64,000 nt of DNA from Mycolicibacterium austroafricanum (GCF_902705885.1 NZ_CACSIP010000012.1:243379-307378); one strand, 5' to 3'. Positions 25,287 through 34,481 are shown, numbered from the stretch's first letter. The notes: generated from the letters alone by a model not told the origin. Made by a program: numbers and translations.

Positions 25287-26453
25287 CTACGGTTCGTCCA
25301 CGCCGAACATCCGGCTGAGCTCGCGGCGGTCGAGCTTGCCGATTCCCCGGCGCGGCAGCGCTTCGACGATGTGCATCTGGCGCGGGGCCGCGGTCGGCGA
25401 CAGCGTGTCGCTGACGTGAGAGCGCAGCTGCGCCAACGTGATCGTGGCGCCGGGCTCGACCACCACCGCCGCCGCCACCCGCTGGCCCAGTCGTTCGTCG
25501 GCGACGCCGAACACCGCGCACTCGGACACCGCGGGATGTGTCGCCAGCGCCGCCTCGACCAGCCCGGGCAGCACGGTCAGCCCGCCGGTGCTGATCGCGT
25601 CGTCGACCCGGCCCAGGACGGTGAGCTCACCCGCACCGCCGAGGACGCCGAGGTCGTCGGTGCGGAACCAGCCGGCTTCGGCGAACGGGTCCGGCGCCAC
25701 GGGGTTGCGGTAACCGGCAGCGACGGTCGCGCCGCCGAGGCAGATCCTGCCGTCGGCGTCGATCTTCACTCCGACGCCGTTCAGTGGCGCCCCGTCGTAC
25801 ACACAGCCGCCGGCCGTCTCGCTCATCCCGTAGGTCCTGACCACGGAAACACCTGCGGCCGACGCTCTTTCGGCGACACCGGCCGGCATCGGGCCGCCGC
25901 CGACGAGCACCGCGTCCAACTCGGCCAACGCCCGGGTGGCCTGCGGGTCCCGCAGCGCCTTGTCCAGCTGAGCCGCGACCAGTGATGCGTAGCGCCGGCC
26001 GGAACCCAACGCGGTGACGGCGGCGGCCAGCTCGGCGGCGTCGAACGCGGCCGGGACCGCGACCGGCGCAGTGCCCGCCACCACGCTGCGGACCAGCACC
26101 TGGAATCCGGCCACGTGGTGGGCGGGCAACGCCAGCAACCAGCGGCCGGCACCACCGAGCCGGTCATGGGTGGCCTCGGCGCTGGCCCTCAGGGCCGAGG
26201 CGGTGAGCAGGGCGCCTTTCGGGGTGCCGGTGGTGCCCGAGGTGGACAGCACCACGGCCACGTCGTCGTTGATCTGCTCGCCGGCGCGCAACGCCGTTGT
26301 CAGCTGCGATGTCTGCTCGGGGCTGTCGGCGGGCACCGGCAGCACACTGACGCGACCGTGGAGCATGTCGTCGATCACCGGCAACGCCGACAGAGCTGCG
26401 GCGCCGGACCCGATGCCGACCGGACGAAGGATGGCTATGGCTGACCTCCACAT
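25287..26453 (-). CDS. menE: o-Succinylbenzoate-CoA ligase MenE
   Basis: 388 residues from ATG 26453. The AMP-binding signature is STSGTTGTPKG, followed by PAHHVAGFQVLV, YGMSETAGGCVYDG, the hinge WFRTDDLG and a terminal GKLDRRELSR with the catalytic lysine. MenE activates o-succinylbenzoate in the menaquinone pathway; short mycobacterial MenE proteins of about 360-380 aa are normal. The start is uncertain: codons 2-3 spell a GGAGG site that would suit initiation about five codons later, where only ATA or ATC codons occur. M. tuberculosis has menE (Rv0542c) in the same context. Confidence 0.92.
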   Translation of the reverse strand: MWRSAIAILRPVGIGSGAAALSALPVIDDMLHGRVSVLPVPADSPEQTSQLTTALRAGEQINDDVAVVLSTSGTTGTPKGALLTASALRASAEATHDRLGGAGRWLLALPAHHVAGFQVLVRSVVAGTAPVAVPAAFDAAELAAAVTALGSGRRYASLVAAQLDKALRDPQATRALAELDAVLVGGGPMPAGVAERASAAGVSVVRTYGMSETAGGCVYDGAPLNGVGVKIDADGRICLGGATVAAGYRNPVAPDPFAEAGWFRTDDLGVLGGAGELTVLGRVDDAISTGGLTVLPGLVEAALATHPAVSECAVFGVADERLGQRVAAAVVVEPGATITLAQLRSHVSDTLSPTAAPRQMHIVEALPRRGIGKLDRRELSRMFGVDEP

Positions 26454-26587
26454 CAGGACGGGACCCTCGGCGACCCGATACTAGCTCCCGGCCGCGGGTT
26501 GAACAGCAGATGAAGACCTCGCCCGGGCAGGTGAACACCGGTTCGGCAGTAGGGCGGATCCGCCTCGGAGCCCGCAGAATTGACGAT

Positions 26588-26887
26588 ATGACCGCGCGCC
26601 TCGTCGACAACGTCGTCTCCTGGTTGCAGGAGGGCTATCCGCACGGGATCCCGCGTCAGGATTACTTTCCGCTGCTCGCGCTACTGGCCCGGTCGCTGTC
26701 CGACGACGACGTCGTCACCGTCGCGCGGGAGGTGCTACGCGGCGAGGATTCGGGCGCCGTGACGCCGCAGGAGGTGCGTGCTGCGCTGCATGTGGTCACC
26801 GCCACCGAGCCGGACGCCGAGGAGATCGAGCAGGTGGCCGCACGGTTGGCGTCCGTCGGCTGGTCGGTGGTGGCCTCTGCGCGCTGA
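26588..26887 (+). CDS. DUF3349-family protein
   Basis: 99 residues from ATG 26588. The sequence matches the small helical DUF3349 family: VVSWLQEGYPHGIPRQDYFPLLALLARSLSDDDV, then VRAALHVVTATEPDAEEIEQVAARLASVGW. The M. tuberculosis member beside menE is Rv0543c, whose fold is known but not its role. Here the gene is divergent from menE (134 bp apart), whereas I recall the M. tuberculosis gene running in the menE direction; that would be a local inversion. An upstream in-frame extension lacks family sequence. Confidence 0.85.
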   Translation: MTARLVDNVVSWLQEGYPHGIPRQDYFPLLALLARSLSDDDVVTVAREVLRGEDSGAVTPQEVRAALHVVTATEPDAEEIEQVAARLASVGWSVVASAR

Positions 26888-26924
26888 AACTCAGGCGCGC
26901 TGAACTCAGTCCCGGGTGTCCCAC

Positions 26925-27311
26925 TCAGTCGCGGCTGTCACGGCGCAGGGGGTGGTCGTCGGGCACCTGCACGAAGATCAATGTCACCCCGTCGGGGTCG
27001 ATGACGTGCATCTCGTGCAGCCCCCACGGTTCACGGCGGGCCTCGCGGGCGATGTCGACGCCGCGGTCCCGTAGCTCGGTCTGCGCCGCCTCTATGTCCC
27101 GGACCTGCAGCCACAGCGCTCCGGGGAACGGCGGGGCGCCGTGGTCGGGGGCGCCGTGGCCGGCGAGTTCGATCAGCGACTGGCCGGCGTAGAACACCGT
27201 GCCGGCGCCGTACTCCCGGGCGACGGCCAGGCCGATGCCATCGCGGTAGAACGCGACCGACCGCTGATAGTCGGCCGGCCGAAACAGCATCCGACTGGCC
27301 AGGATCTCCAT
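26925..27311 (-). CDS. Glyoxalase/bleomycin-resistance (VOC) family protein
   Basis: 128 residues from ATG 27311. The VOC pattern is clear: FRPADYQRSVAFYRDGIGLAVAREYG, a central ALWLQVRDIEAAQTELRDRGVDI, and MHVIDPDGVTLIFVQVPDD at the end. VOC proteins bind a metal and act on diverse small molecules or sequester antibiotics; no substrate can be named. It is 29 bp downstream of the FadD gene on the same strand and probably shares its transcript. Confidence 0.87.
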   Translation of the reverse strand: MEILASRMLFRPADYQRSVAFYRDGIGLAVAREYGAGTVFYAGQSLIELAGHGAPDHGAPPFPGALWLQVRDIEAAQTELRDRGVDIAREARREPWGLHEMHVIDPDGVTLIFVQVPDDHPLRRDSRD

Positions 27312-27340
27312 GCAACCGTGTCTATCACGCGGCAGCGGAC

Positions 27341-28888
27341 TCAGCCGATGTGCCTGCCGGTGTGCTCCCAGTACGGACTGCGCAACTCGCGTTTGAGCAC
27401 CTTGCCGCTGGGCGTGCGGGGCAACGCCGCCACGAAGTCGACGGTCTTGGGCAGCTTGAAGCCGCCGAGGCGGGCCCGGGCGTATCCGATCAGGTCGGCG
27501 CCGCGCAGCGTGGCGCCCGGCGTCGGCACCACCACGGCTTTGACCGCCTCGCCCCACCTGTCGTCGGGCACCCCGATGACGGCGACGTCGGCCACCCCGG
27601 GATGGGTCATCAGGACGTTCTCCACCTCGATCGGGTACACGTTCTCCCCGCCGGAGACGATCATGTCCTTGATCCGGTCCTGCAGGTACACGTAGCCGTC
27701 GGCGTCGACGTAGCCGGCGTCTCCGGTCTTGAGCCACCCGTCGGGGGTCAGGGTGTCCGCGGTCGCCTCGGGGTTGTTCCAGTAGCCGAGCATGTTCTGC
27801 TCGGAACGGGTCCACAGCTCGCCGACCGTCCCCGGGGCGGCATCGGCGCCGTCGCCGTCGACCACCCGCAGCGCTACCCAGGGATACGGCCTGCCGCAGG
27901 AGCGCAGCCGGCCCGGCACATGGTCGGTTCCGTCGAGTTGGGTGATCGAGCCGGTGGTCTCGGTCATGCCGTACACCTGAGCGAACACCGCGCCGAACCG
28001 TTCCATCCCGCGGACCAGCACGTCGTCGCTGATCGGTGAGGCGCCGTAGACGAGCACCCGCAGGTGGGAGAAGTCGCAGTCCGCGACCGCGGGGGTGTCG
28101 AGGAGCAACTGGATCACCGCGGGCACCAGCAACAGGTTCGTGACGCGGTGGGTGGCGATCGCCTCCAGGATCGCGGCCGGGTCGACATCGCGCAGCACGA
28201 CCGTCGGGGCCCCGTGCCACAGCCCGGCGAACGCCCATCCGGACCCGGCCATGTGGAACAGCGGCATCACGGCCAGGCTGACGGCGTCGGCGCCGAACCG
28301 CCACGGGCCGGCGACCCCGGCGGTCTTGCAGCGGTAGTTGGTGTTGGTCAACATGACGCCCTTGGGCAGCCCGGTGGTGCCCGAGGTGTACATCAGGGTC
28401 ACCAGGTCGTCGGGTCCGGTGGTGACGCCGGGGTCGACGGTTGGGTGGGCCGCCACCCAGTCCGCGAAGTCCGGCCAGCGGTCGTGGTTTCCGATCGCGA
28501 TCACCTCGGCGTTGAGCTGGTCCTCGATGGCCTCGATGTGGCCGAAGAACTCCTCGCCGACCACGATCGCCTCGGCCCCGCAGTCGACGACGATGTGCCG
28601 GATCTCCGGGGCGGCCAGCCGCCAGTTGACCGGGACCGCGACGGCACCCAACTTGGCCAGCCCGAACACCACATCGAAGAACTCGGCACCGTTGCGCTCG
28701 ACGAACGCGACCCGGTCGCCGAACCCGATGCCTGCCGACGCGAACGCCTGGGCCGTACGGCTGGATCGCGCGTCGAGTTCACCGAACGTGATGGTTCGGT
28801 CACCGACCACCAACGCGGGCGCGCCGGGGCGGTCCCGACCGTGCACCCGGACGACATCGACCAGGCCGGTGATCCCGGGGACGGTCAT
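27341..28888 (-). CDS. FadD-type acyl-CoA synthetase (ANL superfamily)
   Basis: 515 residues from ATG 28888, whose ATGA overlaps the stop of the SDR gene. Motifs: YTSGTTGLPKGV (P-loop), MPLFHMAGSGW, YGMTETTGSITQL, the hinge DGWLKTGDAGYVDADGY and GKVLKRELR with the C-terminal lysine. It activates a carboxylic acid as acyl-AMP and then the CoA thioester. Which of the many mycobacterial FadD proteins it matches is not clear. Pairing with the SDR suggests processing of a fatty or steroid-like acid. Confidence 0.9.
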   Translation of the reverse strand: MTVPGITGLVDVVRVHGRDRPGAPALVVGDRTITFGELDARSSRTAQAFASAGIGFGDRVAFVERNGAEFFDVVFGLAKLGAVAVPVNWRLAAPEIRHIVVDCGAEAIVVGEEFFGHIEAIEDQLNAEVIAIGNHDRWPDFADWVAAHPTVDPGVTTGPDDLVTLMYTSGTTGLPKGVMLTNTNYRCKTAGVAGPWRFGADAVSLAVMPLFHMAGSGWAFAGLWHGAPTVVLRDVDPAAILEAIATHRVTNLLLVPAVIQLLLDTPAVADCDFSHLRVLVYGASPISDDVLVRGMERFGAVFAQVYGMTETTGSITQLDGTDHVPGRLRSCGRPYPWVALRVVDGDGADAAPGTVGELWTRSEQNMLGYWNNPEATADTLTPDGWLKTGDAGYVDADGYVYLQDRIKDMIVSGGENVYPIEVENVLMTHPGVADVAVIGVPDDRWGEAVKAVVVPTPGATLRGADLIGYARARLGGFKLPKTVDFVAALPRTPSGKVLKRELRSPYWEHTGRHIG

Positions 28889-29775
28889 CGGTCTCCGGGC
28901 TGCATCCGTTGGCGTTTCATCAGCGAGTCGACCGCGGCGGGGGCGATGCTGTTGATCGCGGCGGCGGTGACCGCGATCCGCGGCGCGATGCTGACCGGGC
29001 GGTCGCGCGCGGCGGTGACGATCCAGCCCGCGGCCTCGTCGGCGGACAATCCCGGCAGGCCGTCGTAGGCGCGGGTGGGTGCGATCATCGGGGTCTTGAC
29101 CAGCGGGTAGTACAGCGTCGTGGAGTGCACACCGCGCCCGCTCCACTCGGTTTCGATGATCCGGCTGACCGACGACAGCGCCGCCTTCGAGGCGTTGTAC
29201 ACGCCGAACAGCGGCGGCGACTCGGTCTTCACTCCCCAGGTGGACACGTTGATCACGTGGCCGTCGCCGCGCGCGATCATGCCCGGCGCCAGGCCGCGGA
29301 TCAGCCGCAGCGGCGCGTAGTAGTTCAGCGCGATCGTGCGTTCGACGTCGTGCCAGCGTTCCAGCGATTCGGTCAGCGGTCGCCGGATGGACCGGCCGGC
29401 GTTGTTGACCAGGATGTCGACGCCGCCGAGGTCCGCCTCGACCGTGGCGACGAGGTCGTCGACCGCGTCGAGATCGGACAGGTCGCAGGCGTGGGCGCGG
29501 GCGTTCCCGCCGGCGGCGGTGATGCGTGCGACGACCGCGTCGAGCAGTTCCGCGCGGCGGGCCACCACCACGACGGTGGCGCCGCGGCGGGCGAGCTTGG
29601 CTGCCGCGGCTTCGCCGATGCCCGAGGACGCACCGGTGAGCAGGATGCGTTTGCCCTTCAGGTCGACCACCTCGCGGTTGGGTCGGTACTGCAGCAGCGT
29701 CGGGAGGATGGGGGGTCGCATGCTGGTCAGCACGACCTGATCGGCCAGCCGGCGAAGCGGGTTCCTGCTAGTCAC
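28885..29775 (-). CDS. Short-chain dehydrogenase/reductase (Rv0547c-like)
   Basis: 296 residues from a GTG start. The cofactor motif TGASSGIG (47-54), NNAG (124-127), catalytic Ser178 and YNASK (Tyr193, Lys197) form a complete classical SDR set. A 35-residue N-terminal extension (MRPPILPTLLQYRPNREVVDLKGK from residue 19) precedes the Rossmann fold. It corresponds to M. tuberculosis Rv0547c in the same region. It is the first gene of an SDR-FadD-VOC set on the minus strand. Confidence 0.9.
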   Translation of the reverse strand: MTSRNPLRRLADQVVLTSMRPPILPTLLQYRPNREVVDLKGKRILLTGASSGIGEAAAAKLARRGATVVVVARRAELLDAVVARITAAGGNARAHACDLSDLDAVDDLVATVEADLGGVDILVNNAGRSIRRPLTESLERWHDVERTIALNYYAPLRLIRGLAPGMIARGDGHVINVSTWGVKTESPPLFGVYNASKAALSSVSRIIETEWSGRGVHSTTLYYPLVKTPMIAPTRAYDGLPGLSADEAAGWIVTAARDRPVSIAPRIAVTAAAINSIAPAAVDSLMKRQRMQPGDR

Positions 29776-29794
29776 GTAGCGAGTCTAGGTATCC

Positions 29795-29857
29795 CGCCGG
29801 AACGGTATTCCAGCAGGCGTCCACGCGGTTTTTCTCTGCTGGAATACCGTTCCGGCG
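29795..29857. terminator. Perfect 22-bp inverted repeat between two SDR genes, candidate terminator hairpin
   Basis: Arms at 29795-29816 and 29836-29857 are exact reverse complements, starting CGCCGGAACGGTATTCC, with a 19-nt loop containing GGTTTTTC. It lies after the stop of the SDR at 29863-30855 and before the GTG of the next SDR, both on the minus strand, so it would end the upstream transcript. There is no T-run directly after the stem. A palindrome this long could also be a protein-binding or dispersed repeat element. Confidence 0.65.
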
Positions 29858-29862
29858 ACAAC

Positions 29863-30855
29863 TCAGGCGAGCAGCTTCTCGGTCAGCTCCCACAGCCGCT
29901 CGGCCGATTCTGGGTCGACGGCATAGCCGGTTACCCCCGGCGTGGTCTGGAGCGGGCCGCTGCCCAGGTCGACCGTGACAGGCCGGGCGTCCGCCTCCAG
30001 CGGTGCGATGTCGTTGTCGGTCAGATACACGCCACCGATCTCGGCGAGCAATGGGCTGGTCGCGGCGAACACCTGCGTCGCAGCCCCCTGCTGCGACGTC
30101 TTCATGTCCCGCTCGGGGTCGATGATCGGCTCGTCGTTGTCGTCGATGAGCCCCATCGCGCGCCAGTCCTCGATGCTGAACGACGGCCCGAGGTTGGTCG
30201 AGACGATGCCGCCCGGGTGCAGTGAGTAGCCGCGGATGCCGTCGTCGGCCCACCGACGGTCAAGTTCGACGGCGAACAGCACGTTGGCGGTTTTGGACTG
30301 ACCGTAGGCCACCATACCGTCGTAGTCCTTCTCGAAATGCAGTTCATCCCAACGGATGTCGGACAGGTGATGACCCCAGGACGATACCTCGACGACGCGC
30401 GCGCCTGCCGCCTTGCGCAGCGCAGGTAGCAACGCGTGGGTCAGCTGAAAGTGTCCGAGGTGGTTGGTGGCGAATTGTGCTTCGTACCCGCGGGAGTCAC
30501 GGACGAGCTCGCCGCCCATGATTCCGGCGTTGTTGATCAGGATGTGCAGCGGACGTCCGGAGTCGCGGTACCGCGCGGCGAATGCTTCTACCGAGGCGGG
30601 ATCGATGAGATCGAGCTGATCGACCTCCGCGCCCTTTATGCCGTCCACCGCCTCGGCCGCCGTGGCGGGATTACGGCTGGCGACGACGACGTTGGCACCA
30701 GCATTGGCAAGTGCACGGGTGGTCTCGAGTCCGAGGCCCACATGCCCGGCGGTGACGACGACGTTGCGCCCGGACAGGTCGATGCCGTTGACGACCTCCT
30801 CGGCGGTCGAGGCAGCGGTGAAACCGGATCCGATGGGGTGTTGTTTGTTGGTCAT
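29863..30855 (-). CDS. Short-chain dehydrogenase (retinol dehydrogenase-like)
   Basis: 330 residues. The SDR core shows VVVTAGHVGLGLET, where the usual TGxxxGxG has become TAGHVGLG (35-42). It is followed by ILINNAGIMGG, catalytic Ser158/159 in VSSWG and YGQSK (Tyr184, Lys188). The long C-terminal part with NDNDEPIIDPERDMKTSQQGA resembles retinol dehydrogenase/WWOX-type SDRs. It is divergent from an AraC regulator (73 bp between starts), which likely controls it. The substrate is unknown. Confidence 0.87.
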   Translation of the reverse strand: MTNKQHPIGSGFTAASTAEEVVNGIDLSGRNVVVTAGHVGLGLETTRALANAGANVVVASRNPATAAEAVDGIKGAEVDQLDLIDPASVEAFAARYRDSGRPLHILINNAGIMGGELVRDSRGYEAQFATNHLGHFQLTHALLPALRKAAGARVVEVSSWGHHLSDIRWDELHFEKDYDGMVAYGQSKTANVLFAVELDRRWADDGIRGYSLHPGGIVSTNLGPSFSIEDWRAMGLIDDNDEPIIDPERDMKTSQQGAATQVFAATSPLLAEIGGVYLTDNDIAPLEADARPVTVDLGSGPLQTTPGVTGYAVDPESAERLWELTEKLLA

Positions 30856-30928
30856 CGGTCCACAGTGCGCCCGAATGATTGGACTTTGAATGGTTGTGCG
30901 TCCATATTTCTTGCGCGATAGTACGGAT

Positions 30929-31879
30929 ATGGTTCGAGATCAGCTCTCCGACGTGTTCGACCTCATCGAGGTCCAGGGCCTCGTGTCGGGTGGGTTCTCG
31001 GTGCGCGGGGACTGGATCTGCCACTTCGACATCCATGACCCGCTGAAGATGATCGCCGTGGTCTGCGGGCACATTCGTGTCACCGCCGACGGCATCGGGC
31101 CCATCGACCTCGCCCCTGGCGATGTCGCGATACTCAACCGCCGCACGCGCCTGGTGCTCCAGGGCGGTTCGGGACTCGACGCGCCCACCGAGCTCGTGAT
31201 CGACGAATCGGATACCTTCGTACGGGTCGACGGCGCCAACTGCAGCGACTCCGACGTGATCATCGGAGGTCACATCGACGTCAACCCGATCGGACAGGCG
31301 CTGCTGATGCAGGCCCTACCACCCGTCGGGCATGTGCGCGCCTCCGCGGCCGAGGCGACCAACCTGCACGCAATCCTCAACCGCCTGCTCGACGAAGTGA
31401 CCGGCGACCGGGTCGGTGCGGCATTCGCAATCAAACAGCAGGGCCAGCTGCTGCTGCTCGAGGTGCTTCGCGCCTACATCGCCCAGAACGATCAACTCCC
31501 ACCCGGGTGGCTGCGCCTGCTCACCGACGACAGGCTGCGCCCGGCGGTGTCGCTGATGCACGACAATCCTGGAAAGCCTTGGCGCCTAGAGGTACTCGCT
31601 CGCGCTGCGGCGATGTCACGCACGTCGTTCGCGGAGCGGTTCCGCACTGTCGCCGGAGTGCCGCCGCTGACGTACCTGAGCAACTGGCGCATGCAACTTG
31701 CCAGGCATGCGCTGCGTGACGACGACGCCCGCGTGGGCACTCTCGCCTTTCAGCTCGGTTACACCTCGGAGAGTGCGTTCAGCAACGCCTTCAAGCGCGA
31801 GGTCGGGATGTCGCCACTGCGCTACCGCGCCAGCGTTCGCGATGAATCGCCAGTCGCCGCGCAGTCAGTACCGGTATGA
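30929..31879 (+). CDS. AraC-family transcriptional regulator with cupin-like sensor
   Basis: 316 residues from ATG 30929, chosen because homologues of this type begin LSDVFDLIEVQGLVSGGFSVRG; an ATG at 30890 would add 13 residues. The N-terminal half is a cupin (AraC-binding) domain, and the C-terminal half has two helix-turn-helix motifs (WRLEVLARAAAMSRTSFAERFRT and FQLGYTSESAFSNAFKRE). It is divergent from the SDR gene, and its stop overlaps the next gene (ATGA). Such regulators often control an adjacent oxidoreductase, here the SDR and perhaps the PPOX gene. Confidence 0.9.
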   Translation: MVRDQLSDVFDLIEVQGLVSGGFSVRGDWICHFDIHDPLKMIAVVCGHIRVTADGIGPIDLAPGDVAILNRRTRLVLQGGSGLDAPTELVIDESDTFVRVDGANCSDSDVIIGGHIDVNPIGQALLMQALPPVGHVRASAAEATNLHAILNRLLDEVTGDRVGAAFAIKQQGQLLLLEVLRAYIAQNDQLPPGWLRLLTDDRLRPAVSLMHDNPGKPWRLEVLARAAAMSRTSFAERFRTVAGVPPLTYLSNWRMQLARHALRDDDARVGTLAFQLGYTSESAFSNAFKREVGMSPLRYRASVRDESPVAAQSVPV

Positions 31880-32370
31880 GGATCAACGGAAAGCTGGACA
31901 AGCGCTTCGGGGAGACCGACACACCGGCCGACTGGGAGACCGTGCGCGATGTGTTGGCCGCCGCCGAGCTTTACTGGTTGACCACTGTGCGCGCCGACGG
32001 TCGGCCGCATGTCACGCCACTGGTCGGTGTGTGGGTGGATCAGAGCTTCGTGTTCTGCACCGGCAGCGAGGAGCAGAAGGCGCACAACCTGAACGGCAAC
32101 GCCAACGTCGTCGTCACCACTGGGGCCAACAGGTGGAAGGAAGGCTTGGACGTCGTTGTGGAAGGACGGGCCGAACGGGTCACGGGCGGGGATGTGTTGC
32201 GAGGGCTCGCCGATGCGTGGCGCGAAAAGTACAACGGCGAATGGGATTTCGAGAACGACGACGAGGTCTTCGACCCTGACGCCGGACGGGCGCACGTGTT
32301 CCGGGTGGCGCCGGCGAAGGTCATCGCGTTTGCGAAATCACCCCACGGCCAGACCACGTTCCACTGGTGA
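31876..32370 (+). CDS. Pyridoxamine 5'-phosphate oxidase-fold protein
   Basis: 164 residues from an ATG overlapping the AraC stop. Sequence features of the flavin/F420-binding split barrel: LYWLTTVRADGRPHVTPLVGVWVDQSFVFCTG, then NLNGNANVVVTTGANRWKEGLDVVVEGRAERV. It could bind FMN, F420 or haem; the sequence does not decide. Being co-transcribed with the AraC gene, it is likely part of the same response as the divergent SDR. Confidence 0.85.
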   Translation: MRINGKLDKRFGETDTPADWETVRDVLAAAELYWLTTVRADGRPHVTPLVGVWVDQSFVFCTGSEEQKAHNLNGNANVVVTTGANRWKEGLDVVVEGRAERVTGGDVLRGLADAWREKYNGEWDFENDDEVFDPDAGRAHVFRVAPAKVIAFAKSPHGQTTFHW

Positions 32371-32417
32371 TTTCGGCGCGGTTTGTCACGCTCAGGGTGA
32401 CGAAACGCGCCGAAATC
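32369..32417. terminator. Inverted repeat between convergent genes, candidate bidirectional terminator (repeat copy B)
   Basis: Arms of 21 bp at 32369-32389 and 32397-32417, beginning GATTTCGGCGCG and ending CGCGCCGAAATC, pair with two differences around a 7-nt loop. It lies exactly between the PPOX gene stop (32370) and the menB stop (32419). The right half (32389-32417) resembles the intergenic sequence at 18146-18173. Confidence 0.65.
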
Positions 32418-32418
32418 G

Positions 32419-33330
<912 letters not shown>

Positions 33331-33334
33331 GGGG

Positions 33335-33775
33335 TCACACGCTATCGAAGCGGAACACCGAGCAGCGTCCGGCCAACGCCTCGAACTCGTTGGGGTCGGG
33401 TCCGGTGACCAGCCCCGCGTTCTTCATGAAGCTCACACCGGTCGGCACGAGGACAGGGAACTGCCGCAGCAGCGGGCGGGCCTGCTCGGCGCTGAGCTCC
33501 ACCATCCGTACCGGCTCACGCACCTTGCCGCGCACCAGAACCGCATCGGGATTCGACTGGGCGTTGCGCACCCAGTCCGCGCCGGGGAACCCGCCGACGA
33601 CATAGCGCTTCCCGTCGACCTCGAACGGCGTGATCGGCGTCGAGCGCGGCTGGCCGGACTTGCGACCGGTCACCGTCAGCACCAGCGGACCGTCCTTCAT
33701 CAGGCCGGTCCTCATCGCCACCATCAACACCTTGTTCATCGGTTTGAGCCACCACGGCGGCTTCGGATCGGCCAT
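33335..33775 (-). CDS. Deazaflavin (F420)-dependent nitroreductase, Ddn family
   Basis: 146 residues. The family pattern is MNKVLMVAMRTG, GPLVLTVTGRKSGQPRSTPITPF, YVVGGFPGADWVRNAQSNPDAVLVRG and a C-terminal phenylalanine-rich end. Ddn-type proteins use reduced F420 and, in M. tuberculosis, can reduce menaquinone or nitroimidazole drugs. The gene lies 4 nt before menB, which makes a quinone-related role attractive but unproven. The upstream HAD gene is 16 bp away on the same strand. Confidence 0.88.
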   Translation of the reverse strand: MADPKPPWWLKPMNKVLMVAMRTGLMKDGPLVLTVTGRKSGQPRSTPITPFEVDGKRYVVGGFPGADWVRNAQSNPDAVLVRGKVREPVRMVELSAEQARPLLRQFPVLVPTGVSFMKNAGLVTGPDPNEFEALAGRCSVFRFDSV

Positions 33776-33791
33776 GCCCTCCAGTGTGCCG

Positions 33792-34481
33792 TCACAGCCC
33801 GTGGGCCTGTAGTGCCGAGACCAGACCGTCCGCGCGCTGCGACGTCGGCAGCGGGTCGACGAGCGCGAAACCGCAGCCCAGCGCGCGGGCGCCGCCGTCG
33901 GCCTCGTCGCTGTCGCCGACCATCAGCGTCCGCCCGGCGGGCACTCCCAGCCGGTCCAGGGCGGTCTGGAAGATCGCCGGATCCGGCTTGACGGCACCGA
34001 CCTCGAACGACAGCACGAACTCGTCGACCGCGCCCGCCAGGCCGACCCCGTCGAAAGCCGGCCGCAGGTCGAAGGCGATGTTGGACACCACCGCGATGCT
34101 GATGCCGTGCTGGCGCAACGCGCCGAGCACCGCGGCGGTGTCCGGGTAGGGCGTCCAGCTCGCCGGGTCGATCACCCGGGCGTACAACGACTCGGCGTGG
34201 TGGCGGGCCAGGCCGGATTCGCGCAACACGTGCAGGTAGGCCTCGCGGTGCAGGTGCGGCGCCAGGTCCCGGTTCACCCATGCGTGCAGCGCCTCGGGCG
34301 TCATGTGCACCGACCGGCCGGTCGGGGCGGTGAGTCGCCGCATCAGCTCGGCCTGCACGTGGCCGTCGATCTCGCGGCGGTCGTCGCTGTCGAGTTCCAT
34401 GCCGGCGAACCAGCTGTCGTCCTCCTCGAGCCGGAACAGGGTGCCGGAGAAATCGAACAGCACAGCAGCGACGTCGTTCAC
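33792..34481 (-). CDS. HAD-superfamily hydrolase
   Basis: 229 residues from GTG 34481. HAD motif I is VLFDFSGTLF (Asp10, with Ser at the usual second Asp), motif II is in IAVVSNIAFD, Lys in GAVKPDPAIFQTAL and motif IV in MVGDSDEADGGA. The serine in place of the second aspartate is unusual for phosphatases and closer to dehalogenase-like variants, so the reaction is uncertain. It is the first gene of a HAD-nitroreductase-menB set. Confidence 0.86.
   Translation of the reverse strand: MNDVAAVLFDFSGTLFRLEEDDSWFAGMELDSDDRREIDGHVQAELMRRLTAPTGRSVHMTPEALHAWVNRDLAPHLHREAYLHVLRESGLARHHAESLYARVIDPASWTPYPDTAAVLGALRQHGISIAVVSNIAFDLRPAFDGVGLAGAVDEFVLSFEVGAVKPDPAIFQTALDRLGVPAGRTLMVGDSDEADGGARALGCGFALVDPLPTSQRADGLVSALQAHGL

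Noticed and set aside
26881..26909. Direct repeat GCGCTGAAACTCAG / GCGCTGAACTCAG
   Set aside because: Two imperfect copies at the end of the DUF3349 gene, one partly coding. Likely a minor slippage product with no evident function.
26925..28304. 459-codon minus-strand frame covering the glyoxalase gene and part of fadD
   Set aside because: Only the last 128 residues show VOC-family sequence. The upstream part is an out-of-frame reading of the FadD gene. The true start is ATG 27311.
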